NCBI GenBank assembly: GCA_043228905.1
Contig: JBHGNT010000002.1
Span: 2,232,001-2,296,000 of the forward strand
Source: Azolla caroliniana
Taxonomy: Eukaryota; Polypodiophyta
Direction of reading: 5' to 3'
DNA length: 64,000 nt
Each line of letters opens with the position of its first letter. Positions within the stretch are counted from its first letter, which is position 1. Positions 1-10,327 of this stretch are shown in pieces. The position numbers and the translations under genes are program-made. Under the pieces are notes generated by a model. The model searched no databases, was not told the DNA's origin, and saw only the letters and a program-made list of their open reading frames with translations.

Positions 1-850
1 CACTTCATTCTGCTCACTAATCAACAACATTTCTTCCTCGCTGTCATGATAGCTGAGGTGCCTTTCCTCTTTGGAATTTTATTCAACTTTGCACCATCAA
101 CTCCCCCTTTCTCTTTCCTGAAGTGTCGACAATTGTTTTGGAAGTGCCCCGACTTCCCACAATAGAAGCATGTGGGCCTTCCTCTCGACTTTGACCTCGT
201 CCCTAACTTATCCCAAGTATGGGGACTTCTATTTCGGCCACTCCCCTAGTTCATGTCACCTTCTGTGACTAAGGCCTTCGGGTTGGTAATGGGCTCTCTA
301 TCCTTCTGGCGAGCTTCCTCGTTCAACAAGCTCAACTTCATCATCTCTAGGGATAGGTGTTTCCTTTTCGGTCCGACGTTGTGCAATGTGACAACTAGCA
401 TTTCCCAACTGTCCGGAAGGAATCCCAGCAACAACAACGCTAATACCTCGTCGGCAAGAGGTACTTCTAGAGAGGTGGTCTGATTGATAAGTGCTTGGAA
501 GACGTTCAGATGCTCTGCCATGCTGATATGTCATTCTTACGATATTCTAGAAGACTGATACTTTGTTGAAGACATTCTTGTTCTCAAACATTATGCCGAT
601 CTTCTTCTAGAGGACATTTGTCTTTGTCTCTTCATTAAAGTTGTTATATAGACACATGTCTATAAAACACCTTATGTAAGCCATTCAAATGCATAACCTC
701 CTAGGTTGATGCATTGATCTTGTTTGGCCTTTTATCTCCGAACTGCACTAGCAACCAAAGATCTCTACACACCATGTCCCTCATCTTCGACTTCCACACT
801 GAATAGTTGGATCCGGTTAACTTGAACATTCCTCCGAGATGTTTGTCCAT
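1..850 (-). pseudogene. Cop-1: decayed Ty1/copia gag, runs off left edge
   Basis: Reads from a start at 850 towards the window edge. The first residues (MDKHLGGMFKLTGSNYS, then WKSKM) are a typical copia Gag N-terminus (DUF4219/UBN2 type). A readable piece at 246-521 contains an AEHLNVFQALINQ...LPDSWE stretch, and the strand at about 120-180 encodes a CCHC zinc knuckle (CFYCGKSGHFQNNC). In a live element this protein packages the RNA in the cytoplasmic particle. The frame is broken between 521 and 850 and again before the knuckle, so I call it a pseudogene. It is related to Cop-2 and Cop-3. The rest of pol would lie left of the window. Confidence 0.75.
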
Positions 851-851
851 C

Positions 852-863
852 GCTCTGATACCA
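852..863 (-). other. Cop-1 primer binding site (initiator Met tRNA type)
   Basis: The minus strand reads TGGTATCAGAGC, the standard plant copia primer site, lying 3 bases inside the LTR edge at 867 and just before the gag start at 850. Confidence 0.85.
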
Positions 864-866
864 GTT

Positions 867-1275
867 TGTTGAAGATACCAGCGGCCACAACTGGTTGATA
901 TACATGCTTACTGTTAGGAACAATACTAAGATAGAGAAGGAATTAGTACTAAAAGATGAGGATTAGTACTAAAAGAGGTTTAGAACTCTCGAGAGGAGGA
1001 AAGAGTGAGAGAGAGATATATATTGAGAGAGAGAGAGAGAGAGAGAGAATGATGATAACAAAAGGTATGCATTATGTGAAGAGAATATACAACAGTAGCT
1101 AGGAGGCTTAAGACTGACATTGAACCGATTTGGTTCTTGATAATGCCATATGCCTCTTTTTATAGTGGCTTTAGGAATACTCTTGACATTTCTAGAATGT
1201 TCTAGAGAAATCTAAAATATACATGGATATCCTAAGTGAAATAATGAATGGAAGTAATATTTTTTGTATTATAAC
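867..1275 (-). repeat. Cop-1 5' LTR (outer boundary uncertain)
   Basis: It begins TGTTGAAG directly outside the primer site, as an LTR should. It contains a GA microsatellite at about 1020-1048. No matching second LTR is in the window, so the right boundary is only a guess placed where the tRNA-like sequence begins. Confidence 0.5.
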
Positions 1276-1278
1276 TTA

Positions 1279-1341
1279 TAGCTTAATGGTAAGGCTTTTG
1301 CTCATGTGCCACAATGTCATGGGTTCAAATCCTTTTGAAGC
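1279..1341 (+). other. tRNA-like sequence (SINE or tRNA relic)
   Basis: A box-A-like TAGCTTAATGG (1279-1289) is followed 43 bases later by a box-B-like GGTTCAAATCC (1322-1332), the spacing of a tRNA internal RNA polymerase III promoter. The arms do not fold into a convincing tRNA, so it is a relic or SINE head rather than a working tRNA gene. The same arrangement and spacing recur in the Gyp-G LTRs. Confidence 0.45.
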
Positions 1342-1353
1342 CATACATGCTAT

Positions 1354-1710
1354 TGTTAGGATCTCGGTCCCTCCAAATGGGATATGAAGGCACGACATCG
1401 GAAGACCTGGTGAGAATTGGATGTGGAGTACCCGACAACGGAAGACCCGATGAGAACCGGATGTGGAGTACCTAGAACCAGATGATGCAGACCCGGTGAG
1501 AACCGGATGACGAGTACCTGGCAAGGAAGACCCGGTGAGAACCGGATGTTGCAGGCCCGGTGAGAACCTATCATCGAATGAAGGGACATATATGTAGATA
1601 TGTTTCTGAGAGCCCATTGGGGCATTAATATAAATGTGACCTAGGGCAAACAATGTATTGAATATAATTGATGTTATTATCTTTTTATAGTGTAATTGGT
1701 GTAACGACTG

Positions 1711-1758
<48 letters not shown>

Positions 1759-2033
1759 CAGAGCATGTCTCTGTTGTAACCGCCACCAGGCGAAGATTGT
1801 GAGCAAGAGGTCGTTGCCTCTATGCTCCCTGTTGTACTCCTTGACATAGTGATACTTTGGTGTCTGCGGACACCCGTGGTTTTTTTCCCTCTCAGGGTTT
1901 TCCACATTAACATCCTGTGTATTCTCTTTCTGTTTGTGTACTTACCTCCATTCCCATTTCTTCTGTGTTTGATTGTCATCAAGTGATCTACGATTCGGTT
2001 GTTGCCGGAGATTATTCCGCAGATTTCTCGTCA
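1354..2033 (+). repeat. Cop-2 5' LTR, 680 bp
   Basis: It starts TGTTAGGATC, ends TCGTCA, and is followed 3 bases later by a plant copia primer site. The U3 half carries imperfect repeats built on GACCCGGTGAGAACCGGATG (about 1400-1570), and a GA microsatellite lies at 1713-1757. It is related to the reversed LTR at 55951-56642. No 3' partner is seen in the window. Confidence 0.8.
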
Positions 2034-2036
2034 AAT

Positions 2037-2048
2037 TGGTATCAGAGC
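2037..2048 (+). other. Cop-2 primer binding site
   Basis: TGGTATCAGAGC immediately after the LTR end, complementary to the initiator Met tRNA 3' end. Confidence 0.9.
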
Positions 2049-2064
2049 GAAACGACACAGAAAA

Positions 2065-2781
2065 ATGGATGATTCGTTGGGAGGCATGTTCAAGCTCACC
2101 GGCTCCAACTACTCAATGTGGAAGTCGAAGATGAGGGACATGCCATTCCAATATCCCAGATACCGGGATGATTCGGACGTGGAAGCTCACGTCCATGCGT
2201 TTCAACAGACCTGGGAGGCAAACCATGTGTCCCAACGCTTAAATGCAGCTGAAGAGGAACGCTCAAAAAGGGCAGAGTTTGGTATGACCCTGGAGGGACC
2301 GGCCTCCAGATGGCACTGAACACAAGATCCCAACACCATCCCCATGTTTGAAACATTAAAGAATTTTTTTTTGCATTTCTTTCACAAGGAGATGGACCAA
2401 CGGGAAATGGTAGGCTTATTTTACAGTATCCGGCAGGAACCAACGAAGAACATTCAACAGTTTGTCATCCGGTTCCAACGGATCCACAATCAGCTTAGCC
2501 GAACACCACCGAAGGAAGAAACAAAGGCCATATTCTTAGCAGCACTCTGGGAACCCTTACGAACGGTGTGCACCGTCATTGATTTCCGCACCATCAGCAT
2601 AGATCAAGTGATCGACCGAGTTCGGGAAATGGAAAACTCAAGTTCATGGATAACCATGGGCGCACTTCAGCGTGCACTACCGACAGATGAGGACCTTCGT
2701 TGCCGGCAAGCAGTTCAATGTACGACATGCCTGAATGCCGGACATTCGGCGCTGGAATGCACCATGCGTTCCCAATGCTTG
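2065..2781 (+). pseudogene. Chimeric gag: Cop-2 copia start joined to Gyp-A gypsy gag
   Basis: 2065-2141 encodes a copia Gag start (MDDSLGGMFKLTGSNYS...) closely matching Cop-1. From about 2139 the protein changes without a frame break into a gypsy capsid (Retrotrans_gag type: AHVHAFQQTWEAN...TLEGPASRWH, then MFETLKNFFLHFF...). A TGA at 2317-2319 interrupts it; the frame then resumes to a CCHC knuckle (CTTCLNAGHSALEC) near 2720-2760. At 2781 it is cut by Cop-3 inside the run of knuckles and resumes at 8127. The switch falls at an ATG shared by both partners. It could be a template switch during reverse transcription or a later end-joining event; I cannot tell which. Confidence 0.75.
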
Positions 2782-3395
2782 TGTTGGGAATCGATGCTTC
2801 GATTCACCTTCTTCCTTTCGGCCACAACCGAGTAATCGCGGATCAATGCAGCAGAAAATAGAAACCAAAAGAGAGAAACACACGAGTACACAGGGATTAA
2901 CGTGGAAAACCCTAGATGGGAAAAACCACGGGAGTACAAGACTCCAAACAACACTATACAAGAGAAGTATACAATGACGAGCTCCAAGGCGACGACCTTG
3001 AGCTCGCTGTCCTCGCCACAGGTGGCGGAAATACACAGAGGCGTCGTCCTCTTCCTCTCTCGCGCTCTATCTCTCACTCTCTCTCTCTCACGGCTGCTCC
3101 CTCTTCTCTCCTCTTGAGTGGAAAAACAGAAAAATGATTAGCAACAACAAAACTATTTGCCCTAAGTCATATTTATACATATATGACTTTGGGGCTATTT
3201 ACAACTATAGCCTCAGGGGCCCTTAGCGGACATATTCACGGATATGTCCCTGCATTCGGATCTCTCTCCGGGTACATTCGTCATCCGGCACCGAAGCCGG
3301 GGTCTTCAACATCCGGATCCGAAACCGAAACCGGGCTCGTCGGCATTCATCTCCGACATCCGACCATCCCATCCGAAGGGATCGTAATCCCAACA
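2782..3395 (-). repeat. Cop-3 3' LTR, 614 bp
   Basis: Begins TGTTGGGA and ends TCCCAACA, forming an inverted terminal repeat. It matches 7513-8126 apart from T/C differences at about 3022 and 3255. Confidence 0.95.
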
Positions 3396-3409
3396 AACTC
3401 CCCCTTCAC
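3396..3409 (-). other. Cop-3 polypurine tract
   Basis: The minus strand reads GTGAAGGGGGAGTT directly next to the 3' LTR. It overlaps the stop codon of the polyprotein (3406-3408). Confidence 0.85.
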
Positions 3410-6400
3410 TTCGGCATGGGATGTCTTTCCAAACCGATCCTCTTCCGGCATGCTTCCAGCTTGTCGGGTGTGAGGACCTTGGTCAGCATATCCGACCCGT
3501 TCTCGTCCGTGTGGATCTTTGTCAGCACGAACTCCTTGTCTTCTATCCTTTCCCGGATCCAGTGATATCTTCGCTGGATGTGCTTCGTCCGGGAGTGATA
3601 GGCCGCGTTCTTCGCAAGGTGGATTGCACTCTGACTGTCACAGTAGAGTCGGTACTCCTCCTGCCGGATACCGAGCTCTCTAATGAAGTCCTTCATCCAT
3701 ATTACTTCCTTGCCGGCTTCAACAGCCGCCATGTACTCCGCCTCCGTAGTTGACAACGCAACCGTCTTCTGCAGCCTCGACTGCCATGAAACAACTCCCC
3801 CTGCATACGTCATCACATACCTTGATGTGGACCGGCTGGTATCTGCATCAGCCGACATATCCGAATCGGTAAAGCCGTCGAGTTCGGGCTTACCGGAGCC
3901 GAATCGGAGGCACACGTTTGCCGTGCCCTTCAGGTATCGGAGTATCCACTTGGCCGCGTTCCAATGCTCTTTGCCGGGATTGCTCATGTACCGGCTCACC
4001 ACTCCGACTGCATATCCGATGTCCGGTCTCGTACACACCATGGCGTACATCAAGCTCCCGACGGCTGAGGCATATGGCACTTTCATCATATCCTCCTTTT
4101 CAGCCTTTGTCTTGGGACTTTGCTTGTTGGACAGCTTGCAGTTTGCCGGGAGGGTCGATCCGACCGGTCTTGCTTCCGACATGTTGAACCGGTGAAGCAC
4201 CTTCGTCACGTACTTCTCCTGTGACAGCCACAACTGCTTCTTCTTCCGGTCCCGGATGATGTGCATCCCTAGTATTTGCCTCGCCGGACCCAAGTCCTTC
4301 ATTGAGAAGGTTCGGTGAAGAGCCTTCTTCAGCATCCGTATCTTGACCTGGTCCCGTCCGACGATCAACATGTCGTCCACGTACAGGAGGAGTATTAGGA
4401 AGTCTCCTCCTTCGAACTTCTTCACAAACACGCAGTGGTCGGACTGCGTTTTGAGGTACCCTTCGTCGGTCATGAAGGAGTCGAATTTCCGGTACCATTG
4501 CCGGGGAGCCTGCTTCAGTCCGTAAAGGCTCTTCTTCAACCGGCATACCAGGTGCTCCTTCCCTTTCTTCTCGAATCCTTCCGGTTGCTGCATGTAGATC
4601 TCTTCATCGAGGTCACCGTGAAGGAATGCCGTCTTCACGTCCATCTGTTCTACCTCGAGGTCCATGCTTGCCGCTATGCTCAGCACCGTCCGGATGGAGG
4701 TCATCTTCACTACCAGGGCAAATATCTCGTCGAAGTCGACGCCCTTCTTCTGCTGAAACCCCTTCACCACGATCCTGGCTTTGTATCTCGGGGGGTTTCC
4801 GGCATCTCCCGGTTTCAGCTTGAACACCCACTTGTTTCGAAGTGCCCGCTTTCCTTTCGGCAACTCCACAAGTTCATATGTGTGGTTCTCATGCAGGGAA
4901 TCCATCTCGTCCTGCATGGCACTCAACCACCTGCGGCTCTGGGTGTCGTGCTTTGCTTCTTCAAAGCTCTCCGGCTCCCCCTCGTCGGTTAGCAGCACGT
5001 GCTCTGGATCCGGAAATCTCCGGGGGGCCCTCCTCTCTCTTAGAGGATATCTCCGTTCGGGAGCTTCGGTAATCGGTTCTTCCGATTCTTCTTCTTCATC
5101 CGAATCCATTTCGGGATCGGGGCCGGTTCCGGTATCATTTTCATCTTCTTCGGCCGGTTCTGTTTCTTCACCGTCTTCGGCCGGATCCTCGAGTGCTAAC
5201 CGGTCCCTTGCCGGTCGGGACTGCTCCTCGTAGAGTTGATCCTCACCGGTCGACTTGGAGCTCTTCATCTTCGTCTCCGACTCCCAGTCGGCGAGTGTCT
5301 TGTCCTCCATGAAGATGATGTCTCGACTCCTGAATATCTTCTTGTCGACCGGGTCCCATACTCGGTAGCCGAACTCGTCGTCGCCGTAACCGAGGAATAT
5401 GCATGGCCGGGTCTTTGGATCTAGCTTTCCTCTCCGGTCCTTTGCCACATGCACGTATGCGAGACACCCGAACACCTTCAGATGCCGGTAGGACACTTCC
5501 TTACCGGTCCACACTTTCTGCGGCGTGTCTCCATCCAAAGGCACTGAGGGTGATCTGTTTATCACGTATGTCGCCGTCGACATTGCCTCAGCCCAAAACC
5601 CCTTGGGTAATTTCGCATGCGCCAGCATACTCCGGACCCGCTCCATTATGGTCCGGTTCATCCTCTCGGCCAGCCCGTTCAGTTCCGGCGTCTTCGGCAC
5701 AGTAAACTCGAGTCGGATTCCCTTCGAGCGACAGTACTCCTGGAACTGTCCCCGGTATTCCCCTCCGTTATCCGCTCGTATCGCTTTCAGCTTCTTGCCG
5801 GATTCTCTTTCCACTCTCGCGTGGAGTTCTTTGAAGACGGACAACACTTGGTCCTTTGTCTTCATCGGTGCCGTCCACAGTCTTCGGCTATGATCATCTA
5901 TGAAAGTTACGAAGTACTGGGCTCCGCCATGTGACTTCGTTTCTACCTGACACACATCGGTGTGCACCAACTCCAATGGTGCGCTACGTCTCGTCGGTGG
6001 CCTTGAGTGGAAGGAGGTTCGGTTCTGCTTACCGGCCAGGCAATCGGTGCACTTCTCCAGGTGCACATGCTTCACTGGAATAAGGTTGTCTTCTGCAAGC
6101 CTCTTCATCCCCTTCTCACTCATGTGACACAGTCTTTTGTGCCACAGCTCACCGGCAGTGTCGGCTGCCACATTCAGCTCTTCCGGACATAACCGGGCAT
6201 TCATCAGGTACAGTGTGTTGATCTTCCGGGCCCGAGCCACTATCAGGCTCCCCTTGCTGAACTTCATTACGCCGTTCCAGATGCTACCTGTGTAGCCTTC
6301 ATCGTCTAGCCTCCCGGCCGAAATCAGGTTCAATCGAACCTCCGGAACGTGTCGGACATCCTTCAGCAGCATTTTGCATCCGGTCGGGGTTGTCAACCAC

Positions 6401-7482
6401 ACGTCTCCTATGCCGGCAATCCGGCACGTACCTTCATTTCCCATCCGAACACAGCCATGCTCACCGGCTGTGTAGGATGAGAAGTATCTTCTCTCCGGGG
6501 TCAGGTGGAACGATGCTCCGGAATCGACCACCCAGGTCGTCTCATCGCCGGCAACGTTTAGTTCACCTTCTTCGGTGATGAGCATGATTTCTTCCTCACT
6601 TGCCTCGAGTGCCGTTGTTCCTTTCCGGTCCTGCCCTCGCCGATCCGAACCTCTCCGGTCCGTGGCTCCCCGGTATGCACCGTTTCTCTCCGGTGACTTC
6701 TTCGAATCGGTGTCGTCGGCTCCGTTGTCTTTTCGGTAATGCCGACAATTCTTTCGGAAGTGCCCCGGTTTCCCACAGTGGAAGCATGTGGGCCTTCCTC
6801 TTGACTGCGACCGGGTCCCCGACTTCTCCCGTCTTTGCGGACTCCGGTTCCATTGTCTTCCCCGATCCGATTCGGTAAGCAGCGCCTTCGGGTCGAAGGC
6901 CGGTTCTTTATCTCTCCGACGCGCTTCTTCGTTCAAAATACTTGTCTTTACCGTTTGCAAGGACAAGTTATCTTCTGTGCAGGAGGTGCTGAGAGTCACC
7001 ACCAAGTTCTCCCAGCTTTCCGGCAATGTACACATCAGGATGATGGCTTGCATTGCATCCTCCAACGGGAACTTGATCGCCGCAAGCTGATTCACGAATC
7101 CCATGAACGTGCTTACGTGTTCCACCATACTCTCGCCGTCCCGGTACTTGAGATTCACTATCTTCCTCATCAGGGAGGTTCGGTTCAACGCATTCTTCCT
7201 CTCATAGAGGCCCGACGGCTTCCGCCACATCTCATATGCGTTGGTGTCGTTCGCCACATGTTGTAGAACGCTCACGTCGATGTATTGCCGAATGGTTGCA
7301 ACGGCTTTCCGGTTCAGAAGCCTCCATTCCGACTCAAGTACCCCTTTCGGTATTTCCGACCTGTCAATCGGTTCGTACAGGTCCCGAACAATCAGAAGAT
7401 CCTCCATCTTGATCTTCCAGTCGGCGTAATTCTGCGCAGTCAGCACCATCATCCCCGACTGCCCGCTGCCGCCGCCTTCCAT
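3406..7482 (-). CDS. Cop-3 Gag-Pol polyprotein (Ty1/copia)
   Basis: A single open frame of 1358 residues from the ATG at 7482. I chose this start because it lies just inside the primer site; the longer open frame upstream runs into the LTR. Order: capsid (AQNYADWKIKMEDLL), zinc knuckle CFHCGKPGHFRKNC from about residue 233, protease WVVDSGAS with catalytic D at 320, pre-integrase zinc region (LWHKRLCHMSEKGM), integrase catalytic D about 509, D about 571, E about 606, reverse transcriptase with YVDDM (D 1036, 1037), and RNase H with STTEAEYMA and YCDSQSA. This is the copia order PR-IN-RT-RH. Family knowledge says the protein is cut by its own protease in a cytoplasmic particle and makes and integrates cDNA. 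I see no stop, frameshift or lost catalytic residue. Confidence 0.95.
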   Translation of the reverse strand: MEGGGSGQSGMMVLTAQNYADWKIKMEDLLIVRDLYEPIDRSEIPKGVLESEWRLLNRKAVATIRQYIDVSVLQHVANDTNAYEMWRKPSGLYERKNALNRTSLMRKIVNLKYRDGESMVEHVSTFMGFVNQLAAIKFPLEDAMQAIILMCTLPESWENLVVTLSTSCTEDNLSLQTVKTSILNEEARRRDKEPAFDPKALLTESDRGRQWNRSPQRREKSGTRSQSRGRPTCFHCGKPGHFRKNCRHYRKDNGADDTDSKKSPERNGAYRGATDRRGSDRRGQDRKGTTALEASEEEIMLITEEGELNVAGDETTWVVDSGASFHLTPERRYFSSYTAGEHGCVRMGNEGTCRIAGIGDVWLTTPTGCKMLLKDVRHVPEVRLNLISAGRLDDEGYTGSIWNGVMKFSKGSLIVARARKINTLYLMNARLCPEELNVAADTAGELWHKRLCHMSEKGMKRLAEDNLIPVKHVHLEKCTDCLAGKQNRTSFHSRPPTRRSAPLELVHTDVCQVETKSHGGAQYFVTFIDDHSRRLWTAPMKTKDQVLSVFKELHARVERESGKKLKAIRADNGGEYRGQFQEYCRSKGIRLEFTVPKTPELNGLAERMNRTIMERVRSMLAHAKLPKGFWAEAMSTATYVINRSPSVPLDGDTPQKVWTGKEVSYRHLKVFGCLAYVHVAKDRRGKLDPKTRPCIFLGYGDDEFGYRVWDPVDKKIFRSRDIIFMEDKTLADWESETKMKSSKSTGEDQLYEEQSRPARDRLALEDPAEDGEETEPAEEDENDTGTGPDPEMDSDEEEESEEPITEAPERRYPLRERRAPRRFPDPEHVLLTDEGEPESFEEAKHDTQSRRWLSAMQDEMDSLHENHTYELVELPKGKRALRNKWVFKLKPGDAGNPPRYKARIVVKGFQQKKGVDFDEIFALVVKMTSIRTVLSIAASMDLEVEQMDVKTAFLHGDLDEEIYMQQPEGFEKKGKEHLVCRLKKSLYGLKQAPRQWYRKFDSFMTDEGYLKTQSDHCVFVKKFEGGDFLILLLYVDDMLIVGRDQVKIRMLKKALHRTFSMKDLGPARQILGMHIIRDRKKKQLWLSQEKYVTKVLHRFNMSEARPVGSTLPANCKLSNKQSPKTKAEKEDMMKVPYASAVGSLMYAMVCTRPDIGYAVGVVSRYMSNPGKEHWNAAKWILRYLKGTANVCLRFGSGKPELDGFTDSDMSADADTSRSTSRYVMTYAGGVVSWQSRLQKTVALSTTEAEYMAAVEAGKEVIWMKDFIRELGIRQEEYRLYCDSQSAIHLAKNAAYHSRTKHIQRRYHWIRERIEDKEFVLTKIHTDENGSDMLTKVLTPDKLEACRKRIGLERHPMPK

Positions 7483-7497
7483 TTTCTGCAGCAACCC

Positions 7498-7509
7498 GCT
7501 CTGATACCA
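7498..7509 (-). other. Cop-3 primer binding site
   Basis: The minus strand reads TGGTATCAGAGC, three bases from the 5' LTR edge at 7513. Confidence 0.95.
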
Positions 7510-7512
7510 GTT

Positions 7513-8126
7513 TGTTGGGAATCGATGCTTCGATTCACCTTCTTCCTTTCGGCCACAACCGAGTAATCGCGGATCAATGCAGCAGAAAATAGAAACCAAA
7601 AGAGAGAAACACACGAGTACACAGGGATTAACGTGGAAAACCCTAGATGGGAAAAACCACGGGAGTACAAGACTCCAAACAACACTATACAAGAGAAGTA
7701 TACAATGACGAGCTCCAAGGCGACGACCTTGAGCTCGCTGTCCTCGCCACAGGCGGCGGAAATACACAGAGGCGTCGTCCTCTTCCTCTCTCGCGCTCTA
7801 TCTCTCACTCTCTCTCTCTCACGGCTGCTCCCTCTTCTCTCCTCTTGAGTGGAAAAACAGAAAAATGATTAGCAACAACAAAACTATTTGCCCTAAGTCA
7901 TATTTATACATATATGACTTTGGGGCTATTTACAACTATAGCCTCAGGGGCCCTTAGCGGACATATTCACGGATATGTCCCTGCATCCGGATCTCTCTCC
8001 GGGTACATTCGTCATCCGGCACCGAAGCCGGGGTCTTCAACATCCGGATCCGAAACCGAAACCGGGCTCGTCGGCATTCATCTCCGACATCCGACCATCC
8101 CATCCGAAGGGATCGTAATCCCAACA
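7513..8126 (-). repeat. Cop-3 5' LTR, 614 bp
   Basis: Near-identical partner of 2782-3395, same TGTTGGGA...TCCCAACA ends, followed by the target duplication GCTTG at 8127-8131. It carries the promoter of Cop-3, but I did not place a TATA box with confidence. Confidence 0.95.
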
Positions 8127-8910
8127 GCTTGCTCTGCCACTCCAGAAGTCACACAATGGAACGGTGTGAGTATAACTTGTTAAATCGACACGCACCACCG
8201 GTTCAGCAAATTGAACCACGTCGCAACCGGGAGGAAGAAGAAGAACGCTGGTGGCGAGAGGAGCGCTACCGGCCGACACAAGATGTCCGGTACAACGATC
8301 GAAGAGACGCTTATGACCGGTATGCCAGACAAGATAGACACTGAGACTATAATGGACGCTACGAGAGATATAACCGGGATCACTGCCTTGGTTACAACCA
8401 ATGACAAGACGACTATGGCTAGTATGACGACCAACATCGTCAAGGTTACCGAAACAAAAAGAATTTCAACAAGAAATGTCATTTCAACAAAAAGGGGGGT
8501 CATCCATGGGAACCGGAAAAGGACGCTCCAAGCAGCCTAACGGACCAAAACCAAGCACTTACCACAGGATCTCAACCAAGCACAAACGCCGAATCCAGCA
8601 ACACCCGGAAGGCGTACTGCTATTATTGTCGGCAAGAAGGCCACTATAGTAACCAATGTCCGGCGAAGAGCTACGACAAGCGATCGATGGTGAACATGGT
8701 AGACGCGGAAGTCGCGGACATACAACAAGTCACTACAAGATCAAAAGGCAAAGCCACGGAGTGGGAAACTCAAGAAGCCATCCGGAAGGAGGCAACCAAA
8801 TGGGTAAAGAAGGCAAATGAGCGGAATGCGGCAGAGCTCGAACAACAAAAGGAGAATGCCGAAGAGCTCACCGGCCCGGGGCAGCCCGAAAACCCAACAT
8901 GACAGGCGTT
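8127..8910 (+). pseudogene. Gyp-A gag, C-terminal part with two more zinc knuckles
   Basis: Continues the gag from 2781. It opens with a CCHC knuckle (CLLCHSRSHTMERC) whose first residues are split by the Cop-3 insertion, then a charged Arg/Asp-rich stretch (EEEEERWWREERYR...), and a third knuckle (CYYCRQEGHYSNQC) near 8610-8660. Several frame changes occur between 8344 and 8690. Three CCHC knuckles in one Gag is more than the usual one or two. It ends near 8901 (TGA) with a Glu-rich tail (about 8770-8880), probably a coiled coil. Confidence 0.75.
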
Positions 8911-8926
8911 ACAAGAATGCCAAATA

Positions 8927-10327
8927 ATGTTGCCGTTAGGGCGGTTATTGCAACTGGTACCACGCTTCACGGAAGGACTGAAGACAGGAAGGACGACAGT
9001 CGACACACCACCGGCTCCGGCATTCTTTTCAAATCCGACGGAAGGACTGGCAGTGGTAGACACGAGCAGTCTGGCAATCACAGCCATCGTGAAAGGAAAA
9101 GAGCTACTCGACACAATTATCGATGGAGGATCCGACGTGAACGTGATTAGTCTCCAAACGTGTAACACTCTAGGAATTCATGAGTGGGAACCATGCTCGT
9201 TTTGGCTTCGGATGGTGAACACAAGCTCAATACGGCCGACCGGATTAATACGTGATCTGGAAGTGACCATCGGGGGTCACACATTTCGCATTTCCGCAGT
9301 AGTTCTCCAACTACAGGCTCAGGGAGCTTACCCACTATTGTTGGGATGCCCTTGGTTAAAAACAACACACATCAAGCAAAACTGGAGGAAGAATATCATT
9401 ACGTTCAGGCGTGGAAAAGTGAAAGTGCGAGTACTGACTCAACCACGGTCCGGTACCGGCAAGGAATCAACGTCGCTATATGCGGAATGTGTCAACATGC
9501 TGGAAGGATTGGCGAACGAAGAGGTCGATCAATACTTACAGGAAAATCCGAAGATTGTACCTCTGTTCGAGATTGATGTAGTTGAAGCAGTATCACCGTA
9601 CAAACTGCAACCAGACGGGGCCGATGAGGAACAGGATAAAGAAGCAATCCGGGAATTACGGCAAGCACAGGAAGCACTGGAAAGAGAAATGGCAGTGTCG
9701 CAGCGCGTGAAAGCATCCCAACTAGAAGAGGTAAACCTAGGTACCACAGAGGACGCAAGACCGGTGCACATCGCCAAGGAAATGACCCCGGCGAACAGAA
9801 CGACAATGATCACACTCCTAAAAGAATTTCGCGATGTGTTCGCCTGGTCCTATGAGGACATGCAGGGAGTCGATCCTCAGTTGTATCAACACCAGATACA
9901 TCTGAGTAAAGACACCAAACCGGTAACGCAATGGCGTTACCGGATGAACCTGAATTACGCAACAAAAGTCAAAGAAGAAATCGACAAGTTGCTAAGGGTT
10001 GGCTTCATCCGACCAGTAAAGAAAGCCACATGGCTCAGTCCGATAGTCGTAGTACCGAAAAAAAACGGTAAGATAAGAGTTTGCGTCGACTATTGGAAAT
10101 TAAATGCGGCTACGGTAACGGACGCCTGCCCACTTCTATTCACGGATGGAGTCCTGGATGCGGTCGCCGGTCATGAGGTGTACAATTTTTTGGACGGTTT
10201 CAACGGCTATAATCAGATCCGGATGCACCCCGCCGACCAGGAGAAAACCTCTTTTGTCACCGAATGGAGAGTCTTCGCTGCCGTAGTGATGATGTTCGGA
10301 CTGAAAATGGTGCCGACAACCTTCTAG
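8927..10327 (+). pseudogene. Gyp-A protease and reverse transcriptase, first part
   Basis: An open stretch of 466 codons. The protease has IIDGGSDVNVIS as active site (D-G-G where many retropepsins have D-S/T-G; a glycine here is familiar in plant gypsy elements), followed by the YPLLLGCPWL flap-side motif. A charged linker leads to reverse transcriptase, with WRYRMN, VGFIRPVKKATWLSPIVVVPKKNGKIRVCVDY, and FLDGFNGYNQIRMHPADQEKTSF. It stops at a TAG (10325-10327) where the family needs a Gln codon. The catalytic FLDD block lies beyond that stop. Confidence 0.85.

Larger units (their letters stand above)
2782..8126 (-). mobile_element. Cop-3: complete Ty1/copia retrotransposon
   Basis: 5345 bp with two 614-bp LTRs, a primer site, one intact polyprotein ORF and a polypurine tract. 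The flanks carry a perfect 5-bp duplication GCTTG (2777-2781 and 8127-8131). The LTRs differ by only two substitutions that I can find, so insertion is recent. It sits in the Gag of Gyp-A between two zinc knuckles, and removing it restores continuity of the host reading. Everything needed for autonomous transposition appears present. Confidence 0.95.

Noticed and set aside
7483-7767. Extension of the Cop-3 polyprotein upstream to 7767
   Set aside because: That stretch lies over the primer site and LTR; the same LTR at 2782-3395 shows the same chance open frame.
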